Shown: positions 7,181 to 13,230 of the stretch, piece after piece
How positions within the stretch are numbered: position 1 is the first letter of the stretch
Layout of the letters: the number at the start of each line of letters is the position of its first letter
Assembly (NCBI GenBank): GCA_023438325.1
Contig: JAEXRB010000013.1
Coordinates: 1-13,230 of the forward strand
DNA length: 13,230 nt
Source of the DNA: Pseudomonadota bacterium
Lineage (GTDB): Bacteria; Pseudomonadota; Gammaproteobacteria; Xanthomonadales; Xanthomonadaceae
Direction: 5' to 3'
Made by a program: the position numbers and the translations under genes
Notes under the pieces: model-generated
Told to the model about the DNA's origin: nothing
The model's database searches: none
What the model saw: only the letters and a program-made list of their open reading frames with translations

Positions 7181-7959
7181 GGAGATTTCCTCGGGAACCA
7201 GGGGAAGAACATCGGCGTCGTGCGCTGGTAGTGGTGATAGTCCTGGCCGCGCGTGCGCAGGGCCTGCATCTCGGTGAACGGAATCCCGCTCAGCCAGCGC
7301 AGGAACACGAACATCAGCACCGGCCCGCTCCAGGCCAGCCACGCCAGCGGCGAACCCACTGCCAGCAGCGCGTAGGCGAACCAGTGCAGCCATTCAAAGA
7401 AATAGTTGGGATGGCGCGAATAGCGCCACCACCCGACACGGCAGACCCGGCCACGGTTGCGCGGGTCGCGCCGGAAGCGCGCCAGTTGCGCATCGGCAAC
7501 GGCCTCACCGGCCACGCTGCCCAGCCAGACCAGCACACCGGCCATCCACCACGGCGTCGGCCCATCCTGCGGATTGCGCGCCACCGCCAGGAACGGCAGT
7601 GCGAACAGCAGCACCAGCAGCGCCTGGGCCTGGAAGAAGGCGAACCAGCGCGCACCGGCATCACCCCACAACGTGCGCAGATGGGCATAACGACCATCCT
7701 CGCCTTCGCCATTCATGCGTCGCCACAGGTGCAGCGCAAGGCGCAGGCCCCAAGCACCGCCGAGCACCGCCAACGTGATGCGTGGCCAGAGTGCGCCATC
7801 GCCCAGCACCGCCATCAGCACGGCCGCCATGCCCACGCCCGCAGCCCAGAGCACATCGACGATGCCGGCGTTGCAATGGCGTTGCTGCCAGGTCCAGCCG
7901 GCGGCCTGCATCAGCGCCGCCAGCAGCCACACCACCAGCAGGGCGAGGCCGGTGTTCAT
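7177..7959 (-). CDS. DUF1295 integral membrane protein (steroid 5-alpha-reductase/ICMT-like fold)
   Basis: The 260-residue protein is strongly hydrophobic, with several membrane segments (for example about 5-21, 34-52, 60-78, 104-126, 138-151 and 188-220). The C-terminal motif WWRYSRHPNYFFEW (177-190) is the hallmark of DUF1295 and of the related 5-alpha-reductase and isoprenylcysteine methyltransferase membrane enzymes, which bind NADPH or SAM there. No reaction is established for DUF1295 that I know of; a reductase acting on unsaturated acyl chains is a reasonable guess. It sits between the two methyltransferase genes, with ATGA overlaps on both sides (7177-7180 and 7956-7959). The N-terminus MNTGLALLVVWLLAALMQ makes a good first membrane helix, supporting the chosen start. 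Length is normal for the family. Confidence 0.87.
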   Translation of the reverse strand: MNTGLALLVVWLLAALMQAAGWTWQQRHCNAGIVDVLWAAGVGMAAVLMAVLGDGALWPRITLAVLGGAWGLRLALHLWRRMNGEGEDGRYAHLRTLWGDAGARWFAFFQAQALLVLLFALPFLAVARNPQDGPTPWWMAGVLVWLGSVAGEAVADAQLARFRRDPRNRGRVCRVGWWRYSRHPNYFFEWLHWFAYALLAVGSPLAWLAWSGPVLMFVFLRWLSGIPFTEMQALRTRGQDYHHYQRTTPMFFPWFPRKSP

Positions 7960-9239
7960 GCGCTGATCCCGGCGCTGGAATCGGCCAGAAAACCCGCTTC
8001 GCGCCGGCCCGGCTTGGCGAACAACAGGTGTGCCACGCCGATGGATCGTTCACGGAAGCCGCCTTCGCAATAGGCCAGATAGAACTCCCACAGGCGGATG
8101 AAACGTTCGTCGAACCCCTGCGCCCGCACTTCGGGCAACCGCGCCATGAAACGCTCGCGCCACAGTTGCAGGGTGCGTGCATAGGAGCCACCGAAATCGG
8201 CCATGTGCAGCAGTGCCAGATCGGTGCTGCGGGTCTTGGCCGCGAGCATCGCCTGGATGGAAGGAATGAACGAACCGGGAAACACATGCCGCTTGATGAA
8301 ATCCACCGAACGCAATGCCTGCGCGTAGCGGTGGTCCTCGATCGTGATGGCCTGCAACAAGGCCAGCCCGTCGGGCTTGAGCAACTGGCCGATCTTGGCG
8401 AAGTAGCCCTCCAGATACGGCGCACCGACGGCCTCGATCATCTCGATGGACACCAGCTTGTCGTACTGGCCCGAGAGGTCGCGGTAATCCTCCAGCAGCA
8501 CCGTCACGCGATCCTGCAATCCCGCCTGCGCCACCCGCTCGCAGGCCAGCGCATGCTGTTCTCGCGAGATGGTTGTCGTGGTGACATGACAACCGTAGTG
8601 GCGCGCCGCATGCAACGCAAAACCGCCCCAGCCGGTGCCGATTTCCACCACCCGATCCCCCGGTTGCAGTTGCAGCGAACGGCAGATGGCGTCGAGCTTG
8701 CGCGTGGAGGCCTGCTCCAGCGTATCGGCCGGATCTTCGAACAGGGCCGAGGAATACATCAGGTCTTCGGACAGGAACAGCGCGAAGAAGGCGTTGCCCA
8801 GGTCGTAATGCGCCGCGATGTTGCGCCGTGCCCCACTGCGGCTGTTGCCGCGCAGTGCATGCAATGCCCGCATCACCCAGCCGCCGAGCCGTGCGCTGCC
8901 GCTTTCCATGCCGTCGAGCAGGTCGCGATTGCGCACCAGCAATCGCACCAGCCCGACCAGATCGTTGCATCGCCATGCGCCATCCATGTAGGCCTCGGCC
9001 GCACCCACGCTGCCGTTGCCGGCCACGGCCCGATAGAACGCGGGATCGTTCACCTCGATGTCGATCCGTGCGGCACCTGGCTCGGGCGTGCCCAGCAGCG
9101 TCTCGCCCAGCGCATCGGAAATCCGCAGCGGCGCGCCCTGCAGGTTGGTCATCTGCTGCAACAGGCGCGCACGCAGGAAGCGGTCGAACGCGCCGAAATG
9201 CACGGAAGGAAGAATGGCGGTATCGGCCAGATCGTTCAT
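7956..9239 (-). CDS. Cyclopropane-fatty-acid-synthase-like acyl methyltransferase (altered bicarbonate site)
   Basis: This 427-residue enzyme belongs to the mycolic/cyclopropane fatty acid synthase family, which methylates double bonds of phospholipid acyl chains using SAM. The N-terminal domain (about 1-140) includes GNGSVGAAEAYMDGAW. Then come HYDLGNAFFALFLSEDLMYS (144-163), SAM loop VVEIGTGWGGFA (197-208), SIEMIEAVGAPYLEGYF (264-280) and FGGSYARTLQLW (349-360). Aligned by eye to E. coli Cfa, Cys139 is Ser164 and His266 is Gln296, while Glu239 (Glu269), Ile268 (Ile298) and Tyr317 (Tyr353) are kept. The YSSA and LLQAIT forms resemble UfaA1/UfaM-type enzymes, which add a methyl or methylene group without closing a cyclopropane ring. 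The start is backed by GAGG 7 bases upstream. ATGA overlaps join it to both neighbours. Confidence 0.9.
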   Translation of the reverse strand: MNDLADTAILPSVHFGAFDRFLRARLLQQMTNLQGAPLRISDALGETLLGTPEPGAARIDIEVNDPAFYRAVAGNGSVGAAEAYMDGAWRCNDLVGLVRLLVRNRDLLDGMESGSARLGGWVMRALHALRGNSRSGARRNIAAHYDLGNAFFALFLSEDLMYSSALFEDPADTLEQASTRKLDAICRSLQLQPGDRVVEIGTGWGGFALHAARHYGCHVTTTTISREQHALACERVAQAGLQDRVTVLLEDYRDLSGQYDKLVSIEMIEAVGAPYLEGYFAKIGQLLKPDGLALLQAITIEDHRYAQALRSVDFIKRHVFPGSFIPSIQAMLAAKTRSTDLALLHMADFGGSYARTLQLWRERFMARLPEVRAQGFDERFIRLWEFYLAYCEGGFRERSIGVAHLLFAKPGRREAGFLADSSAGISA

Positions 9240-10072
9240 GCGGAACCTCGCGGGGGATCGGATGGAGTAACGGAAGCGATGTCGGGATGGGGATGGAACG
9301 GCGTGCGCTTGAGCCACAGGCGCAGCGCCTGCCAGTGGATGGCCGCGACGACCTGCGCCGTCATCGCCGGGTAGCGCCACAGCACGCCGGCCAGGTTGGC
9401 GGCGGTCAAGGGCTGGCGATGCAGCGACAACGTGGCGTCGAACTCGCGCCGCCCCTTGTCCTGCACCTGCATGTGGACGCGCAATCGCTCGCCCGGTGGG
9501 GTGAACGCCCAGCGGTAATCGCGTTCCATCGCCATGAACGGCGAAACGTGGAAACGCTTGGCAAACGCCCAATGCAGCATCGAACCACGGCGCTGCGCCT
9601 GCGCCATGGGCAGCACATAGGCATGGCGTTCGCGCCAGGGCGTGTTGGTGATCTCGGCCACGATGCAATCGAGGGTTTCGCCATCGGCGGCGTGGCAGTA
9701 GTAGAAACTCACCGGATTGAATACGTAGCCGAAATAGCGCAGATGCGTCAGCAAGCGGATCGGCCCGGCGGGGCGGTATCCGATGCTGCGCTCGACGCGA
9801 TCCCGCACTGCTTCGGCCAGTGGCACCTGCGCCGGACCGAGGTAATCGCTGCGGCGAAACTCGGCCACATTGCGGCCCGCGCTGGACCAGAGCCAGCGTT
9901 CGGAAAAAACCCGGTCGATCTCGTCCAGATCCAGATACAGCTGCGCCATGCGATAGCGGAAGGCATGCGCGTGAGGCGCATGGCGGCGATGCACCACGCT
10001 GCCTGCATAGATCGCGCTGTGCAGCGGCGGCGCATCGGTTCCATCGGCACGCATCCTCGTCGCTGCGCTCAT
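9236..10072 (-). CDS. DUF1365 family protein
   Basis: The 278-residue protein matches DUF1365 by the pattern HSAIYAGSVVHRRHAPHAHAF (18-38), LYLDLDEID, the core RYFGYVFNPVSFYYC (112-126), AEITNTPWRERHAYVLP (139-155) and KRFHVSPFM (172-180). Its biochemical role is not known to me. The family recurrently lies between an FAD-dependent oxidoreductase and a CFA-like methyltransferase, exactly as here, which implies a part in acyl-chain modification. No signal peptide or clear membrane helix is seen, so it is probably cytoplasmic or membrane-associated. The ATG at 10072 gives the ATGA overlap with the upstream gene; Met7 at 10054 is an alternative start. Its stop overlaps the methyltransferase start at 9236-9239. 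Confidence 0.87.
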   Translation of the reverse strand: MSAATRMRADGTDAPPLHSAIYAGSVVHRRHAPHAHAFRYRMAQLYLDLDEIDRVFSERWLWSSAGRNVAEFRRSDYLGPAQVPLAEAVRDRVERSIGYRPAGPIRLLTHLRYFGYVFNPVSFYYCHAADGETLDCIVAEITNTPWRERHAYVLPMAQAQRRGSMLHWAFAKRFHVSPFMAMERDYRWAFTPPGERLRVHMQVQDKGRREFDATLSLHRQPLTAANLAGVLWRYPAMTAQVVAAIHWQALRLWLKRTPFHPHPDIASVTPSDPPRGSA

Positions 10073-11352
10073 GGCGGCGCGCCCTTATTCGCCGCAGCTG
10101 CCGCCGGCCATGCGATACCCAACGCCTGCGCCACATCCACCGCGCTGCGCATGCCGTCTTCGTGAAAACCCCAGCCCCAGTAGGCCCCGGCAAACCAGGT
10201 GCGGCGCGTGCCCTGTATCTGCGCCCGCCGCGCCTGTGCCGCGACCGATGCGGCGGTATAGACCGGGTGCCGATAGTGCATGCGCCGCAGGATGCGGGCC
10301 GGATCGATGGCGGCGGTGCGATTCAACGTCACCACCAGTGGTTCGGGTGCATCCAACCCCTGCAAGAGGTTCATGCAGTAGCTGACGGTGCAGGCATCGT
10401 CCCGACCATCCGGCACATGGGCATTCCACGCCGCCCAGGCCTTGCGGTTGCGAGGCAGAAGGCGCGCATCGGTGTGCAGCACCACGTCGTTGTCCTGATA
10501 CGGGATGGCACCGAGGATGTCGGTTTCGCGCGCATCAGCATCGGCCAGAAGCGCCAGCGCCTGATCGCTGTGGCAGGCCAGCACCACCTGATCGAACGTC
10601 TCGCCCGCCGCACCGGCCTGCACCGTCACGCCGCGCTCGTGCCGCTGCACCGCACCTACCGGCGTGGACAAACGCACGGTCACGTTCCAGCTCCGTTGCA
10701 GGGCGTCGATGTAGCGCGCCGAGCCGCCGGCCACCACGCGCCATTGAGGCCGTCCGCCGACCTGCAACATCTGGTGGTTGTTCATGAACTGCGCCAGATA
10801 GCGCGCAGGGAACTCCAGTATCTGCCGCGAAGGCGATGACCACAGCGCCGAGGCCATCGGCACCAGATGCTCGTCGCGGAAGGCGGCACCGAAGCGATGC
10901 CGTTCCAGATACTCGCCCAGTGAAGGCCCCGCCGCATCACCGTGCAGCAACTGCGGCGCGAGGCGATAGAAACGGAAGATGTCGCGCACCATGCCGAGGA
11001 AGCGCGGCGAGACCAGATTGCGGCGCTGGCAGAACAGGCCATCGAGCGAGGTGGCGTTGTATTCCAGCCCGCTGGCGGCGTTGTGCACCGAGAAGCTCAT
11101 CGTGGTGGGCACGGTAGCCACGCCGAGTTCGTCGAACATGCGCGAGAGCAACGGGTAGTGTTCGCGGTTGTGCACGATGAAGCCGGTGTCCACGGCAAAG
11201 GCACGGCCCGCCAGTTCGACATCGTGGGTGTGGGTATGCCCGCCCAGGCGGTCATCCGCCTCGAACAAGGTCACCTGGTGCTGGCGCGACAAGAGCCAGG
11301 CCGACGTCAGCCCGGCGATGCCCGATCCGACGACGGCAATGCGCAGGCTCAT
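10069..11352 (-). CDS. FAD-dependent amine-oxidase-like oxidoreductase
   Basis: The 427-residue flavoprotein opens with a dinucleotide fold: VVGSGIAGL (7-15, GxGxxG), acidic Glu31 at the end of the second strand, and the FAD motif DRLGGHTHTHDV (34-45). The middle has VDTGFIVHNREHYPLLSRMF. The C-terminus has WFAGAYWGWGFHEDGMRSA, the FAD-contacting end seen in this subfamily, which is related to phytoene desaturases and monoamine oxidases. It probably catalyses an oxidation, reduction or isomerisation on a lipid chain; the substrate is unknown. Close relatives sit beside DUF1365 and CFA-like genes in many bacteria, including the M. tuberculosis Rv0449c block (from memory). The start at 11352 puts the Rossmann loop right at the N-terminus, as usual. 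ATGA overlaps connect it to the desaturase and to DUF1365. Confidence 0.92.
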   Translation of the reverse strand: MSLRIAVVGSGIAGLTSAWLLSRQHQVTLFEADDRLGGHTHTHDVELAGRAFAVDTGFIVHNREHYPLLSRMFDELGVATVPTTMSFSVHNAASGLEYNATSLDGLFCQRRNLVSPRFLGMVRDIFRFYRLAPQLLHGDAAGPSLGEYLERHRFGAAFRDEHLVPMASALWSSPSRQILEFPARYLAQFMNNHQMLQVGGRPQWRVVAGGSARYIDALQRSWNVTVRLSTPVGAVQRHERGVTVQAGAAGETFDQVVLACHSDQALALLADADARETDILGAIPYQDNDVVLHTDARLLPRNRKAWAAWNAHVPDGRDDACTVSYCMNLLQGLDAPEPLVVTLNRTAAIDPARILRRMHYRHPVYTAASVAAQARRAQIQGTRRTWFAGAYWGWGFHEDGMRSAVDVAQALGIAWPAAAAANKGAPP

Positions 11353-12278
11353 GACCGCGCCCTTTCCAGCACCCGCGCCGGCACCGGTTTCAGGTCGCGC
11401 ACCAGGCCCAGCCACGCCATCGCGCGCAGCCCGCAGTAGGTCAGGTCGATCTCCCACCAGAAGAAACCCTGGCGGGTCGAGGTCGGGTAGAAATGATGGT
11501 TGTTGTGCCAGCCCTCTCCGAAGGTGAGCAGCGCCAGCCAGAGGTTGTTGCGGCTGTCGTCGGCGGTATCGAAGCGGCGCGTGCCGTAGCGATGCGACAG
11601 CGAATTGATCGTGACCGTGGCGTGGAACAGCGCCACGGTGGAGACGAAGAACCCCCACACCAGCATCTGCGGCCCATCGGTGCCCAGTTGCGGCGCGATG
11701 TGCTCCAGCAGCGCGCCCAGCCCGAACAGTGCCGCCGCCAGTGCCAGCGGTACCGCGGTGTCGTAGCGATCCAGCCAGCGCAGTTCCGGGAAGCGGGCCA
11801 GATCTTGCACGCGCGATAGATCGGTACGGAAGCCTGCCGGCGTGAGGAACCAGCCCATGTGACTCCACAGCAGACCGCGCACCCGGGGCGAATGCGGATC
11901 GCCTGGGGTGTCGGCATGACGATGATGGTGGCGATGATGCGCCGCCCACCAAAGTGGCCCGCGCTGCACACAGGAGGCACCGACCAGCGCGAAGACGAAC
12001 TGCATCGTGCGCGAGGTACGGAACGTGCGATGGGAAAAATAACGGTGGTAGAACCCGGTCAGCGCGAACATGCGCAGCGCGTACAACACCACCGCCGTCG
12101 CCAGCGCCACCGGAGAAACGCCGACCACGAAAACGCCCAGGCAGCCCAGGTGCAGCACGATAAAGGGCACCGCGCGCAGCCAGTCGATGCGGGTATCGTC
12201 GCCGTTTCCGGCCTTGATCGGATCGGATTGGGTATCGAACCAGTGCCGTATCGAGGCAAACATGCCGCTTGCCGCCAT
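11349..12278 (-). CDS. Membrane-bound di-iron fatty acid desaturase (acyl-CoA/acyl-lipid delta-9 type)
   Basis: The 309-residue protein has the three histidine boxes of membrane fatty acid desaturases: HRYFSH (78-83), HRHHH (115-119) and HNNHH (258-262), plus NSLSH (225-229). These eight or more histidines bind the di-iron centre that inserts a double bond with O2. Hydrophobic segments lie at about 36-75, 92-103 and 174-220. WEIDLTYCGLRAMAWLGLVRDL near the end is typical of the delta-9 type. It heads the lipid operon and may supply the double bond that the methyltransferases act on. The start was set at 12278 because GGAGG lies just 8 bases upstream. An in-frame ATG at 12296 would add six residues (MTEERK), but it precedes that signal and has none of its own. 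It overlaps the oxidoreductase gene as ATGA. Confidence 0.94.
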   Translation of the reverse strand: MAASGMFASIRHWFDTQSDPIKAGNGDDTRIDWLRAVPFIVLHLGCLGVFVVGVSPVALATAVVLYALRMFALTGFYHRYFSHRTFRTSRTMQFVFALVGASCVQRGPLWWAAHHRHHHRHADTPGDPHSPRVRGLLWSHMGWFLTPAGFRTDLSRVQDLARFPELRWLDRYDTAVPLALAAALFGLGALLEHIAPQLGTDGPQMLVWGFFVSTVALFHATVTINSLSHRYGTRRFDTADDSRNNLWLALLTFGEGWHNNHHFYPTSTRQGFFWWEIDLTYCGLRAMAWLGLVRDLKPVPARVLERARS

Positions 12279-12296
12279 TTTCCGCTCCTCCGTCAT

Positions 12297-12342
12297 CGCC
12301 CGCCTTCCGCCTTGATCGTTGCAGTACTTACGCAGGCGGGCG
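12297..12342. repeat. 9-bp perfect inverted repeat upstream of the desaturase gene
   Basis: CGCCCGCCT (12297-12305) and AGGCGGGCG (12334-12342) are perfect reverse complements with a 28-base spacer, directly before the alternative desaturase ATG. No T-run follows on either strand, so a terminator is unlikely. It could be a binding site for a dimeric regulator or an RNA stem, or chance in GC-rich DNA. Confidence 0.4.
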
Positions 12343-12355
12343 GGAATTGGATGCA
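12329..12355 (-). promoter_or_regulatory. Possible ECF-sigma-type promoter for the lipid operon
   Basis: On the minus strand TGCATCC (12355-12349) is followed after 16 bases by CGTA (12332-12329). This loosely resembles the TGATCC/CGTA type that I recall for RpoE-ChrR sigma factors, which control related lipid genes in other bacteria. Transcription would begin near 12322, about 40 bases before the desaturase start. The match at the -35 is imperfect and the call is speculative. Confidence 0.22.
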
Positions 12356-12395
12356 GGTGCCGGGCGGATTCTTTCGCGCTGACCGCGCATCCGGC

Positions 12396-13205
12396 TCAGG
12401 TACGACAACGCCCGTCCAGCGGCACCTGCAATGCATCCAGCGCCTGCTGCCGCGATGCGGCCTGTTCGTGCAGCTCCTGCGCAAACACGATCCGCACCGG
12501 CCGATGCCTGCCGCGCGCATCGCGAATGCTGCCGGTTCCCTCGAAGCGCAGCAGGCGGCGATCGGATTCACGGTAGAACACGCGGGTCTGCGGCGCGGCG
12601 AACCCGTACCAGGCATCCAGCCGCATCTGGAACCCGATTTCGCCCACGCCCGCACCCTCACCGTGCTGGCGCAACCGCACCGGAAACTGGCGCAACGCAC
12701 TGGGCAACAGGAACCTGGCCTGGTGCCGTGAGCCGGCAAGAAGATCATCCCAGTGCGTGCGGACATAGGCATCGAAGCCGGCATCGATCACCGTACCTGC
12801 GTCGGGCACGACCGCCTGCGCCATGACAATGGCATCGGCATCGGCCTGCCAGAACGCCTCGCGTCCGCCCGCCACGCCGCGCACTCCTTCGCGGTAACCA
12901 TCGCGCGCATCCAGCAACTCGAAATCCGGCGACGCCGCAGCGGCGGTTTCCCGCACCTCTTTGCGTGCGAAAGGCAGGCCATCCGGGCAGCGGTACAGCA
13001 CGATGCGGGTCGCGATGCCGTCAATCTCCAGGCGCCAGTGTTCCTCGCGGTAGAGCAGCGCCCCGCCCTCCAGCGGATACGCCAGCCCGACCTGGGGCTC
13101 CACCGACGCGACGGCGGCCCCGGCGCATCCGAGCAGGACGAAAAAAGCGCGTGCGACGATCAAATGGATGGCTCCGGACAGAATGCTGCCTGCCGTTACG
13201 CGCAT
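12396..13205 (-). CDS. Exported protein of unknown function
   Basis: I do not recognise this 269-residue protein. It begins with a hydrophobic signal (about 8-33, IHLIVARAFFVLLGCAGAAV), with a likely cleavage after AVAS near residue 34. LLGC at 24-27 could be a weak lipobox, making a lipoprotein the alternative. The mature part has no membrane helix and is rich in aromatic and charged residues: AYPLEGGALLYREEHW (42-57), FLLPSALRQFPVRLRQ (165-180), GFQMRLDAWYGF (191-202) and YRESDRRLLRFEGTGSIRD (211-229). It therefore looks like a beta-rich periplasmic protein. It lies 117 bases upstream of the desaturase gene on the same strand and may belong to the same locus. The start is uncertain: the frame stays open to the right edge of the window, but the signal peptide fits the ATG at 13205. 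Confidence 0.75.
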   Translation of the reverse strand: MRVTAGSILSGAIHLIVARAFFVLLGCAGAAVASVEPQVGLAYPLEGGALLYREEHWRLEIDGIATRIVLYRCPDGLPFARKEVRETAAAASPDFELLDARDGYREGVRGVAGGREAFWQADADAIVMAQAVVPDAGTVIDAGFDAYVRTHWDDLLAGSRHQARFLLPSALRQFPVRLRQHGEGAGVGEIGFQMRLDAWYGFAAPQTRVFYRESDRRLLRFEGTGSIRDARGRHRPVRIVFAQELHEQAASRQQALDALQVPLDGRCRT

Positions 13206-13230
13206 CGAACGCCATCGGATGCATCCACCA

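Noticed and set aside
7181..7393. N-terminal extension of the second methyltransferase
   Set aside because: It is a frame shadow of the DUF1295 gene. GAGGA before the ATG at 7180 and the ATGA overlap support the shorter protein.
9240..10193. Extension of the first methyltransferase to 745 codons
   Set aside because: The extra part is Arg/Ala-rich shadow sequence of the DUF1365 gene. The family N-terminus and GAGG support the start at 9239.
11353..11952. Extension of the FAD oxidoreductase to 627 codons
   Set aside because: The Rossmann motif should be at the N-terminus, and the added region is a shadow of the desaturase gene.
1..13230. CRISPR arrays, insertion sequences, tRNA or rRNA genes, prophage or toxin-antitoxin genes
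   Set aside because: I looked for repeat arrays, transposase motifs and tRNA-like folds and saw none. The window reads as ordinary chromosomal coding sequence.

Overview
The window is GC-rich bacterial DNA that is almost fully coding. A single-polypeptide aspartokinase-homoserine dehydrogenase (ThrA) in a thrABC operon behind a Thr-codon leader peptide points to a gammaproteobacterium. The high GC content suggests the Xanthomonadales/Rhodanobacteraceae side of that group. This placement is an inference from gene content; no rRNA or tRNA gene was seen.

Layout, left to right. (1) 1-346, minus strand: the N-terminal part of a WYL-type transcriptional regulator, cut by the window edge. (2) 347-753: a divergent intergenic region. 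Its right part holds a 23-codon leader ORF (586-657) with seven Thr codons, then RNA segments that can pair in mutually exclusive ways and a last hairpin over the thrA ribosome binding site. (3) 754-5516, plus strand: thrA, thrB and thrC, three steps of the aspartate-to-threonine branch. thrB and thrC overlap by one base. (4) 5520-12278, minus strand, convergent with thrC and only 3 bp away: a seven-gene lipid-modification operon. In transcription order it encodes a membrane di-iron fatty acid desaturase, an FAD-dependent oxidoreductase, a DUF1365 protein, a cyclopropane-fatty-acid-synthase-like methyltransferase, a DUF1295 membrane protein, a second methyltransferase of this superfamily (coclaurine-N-methyltransferase-like branch) and a lipocalin lipoprotein. 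Every junction in this operon is the same 4-base ATGA overlap, six in a row. (5) 12279-12395: a short gap with a weak promoter-like pair and a 9-bp inverted repeat. (6) 12396-13205, minus strand: an exported protein of unknown function that probably belongs to the same locus.

How the genes may work together. The threonine operon is ordinary in content; its leader is the interesting part, because it looks like an attenuator that ends on the thrA start region and not on a U-tract terminator. The lipid operon carries the order oxidoreductase, DUF1365, CFA-like methyltransferase, DUF1295. I recall the same order in the Mycobacterium tuberculosis Rv0449c-Rv0446c block beside sigK, and related gene sets are linked to methyl-branched or furan fatty acids in alphaproteobacteria. 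The first methyltransferase has replaced two residues that bind bicarbonate in E. coli Cfa, while the second keeps all four that I could compare. The best inference is a pathway that desaturates, methylates and then oxidises or reduces acyl chains of membrane phospholipids, with a lipocalin as carrier. The final product cannot be read from the sequence.
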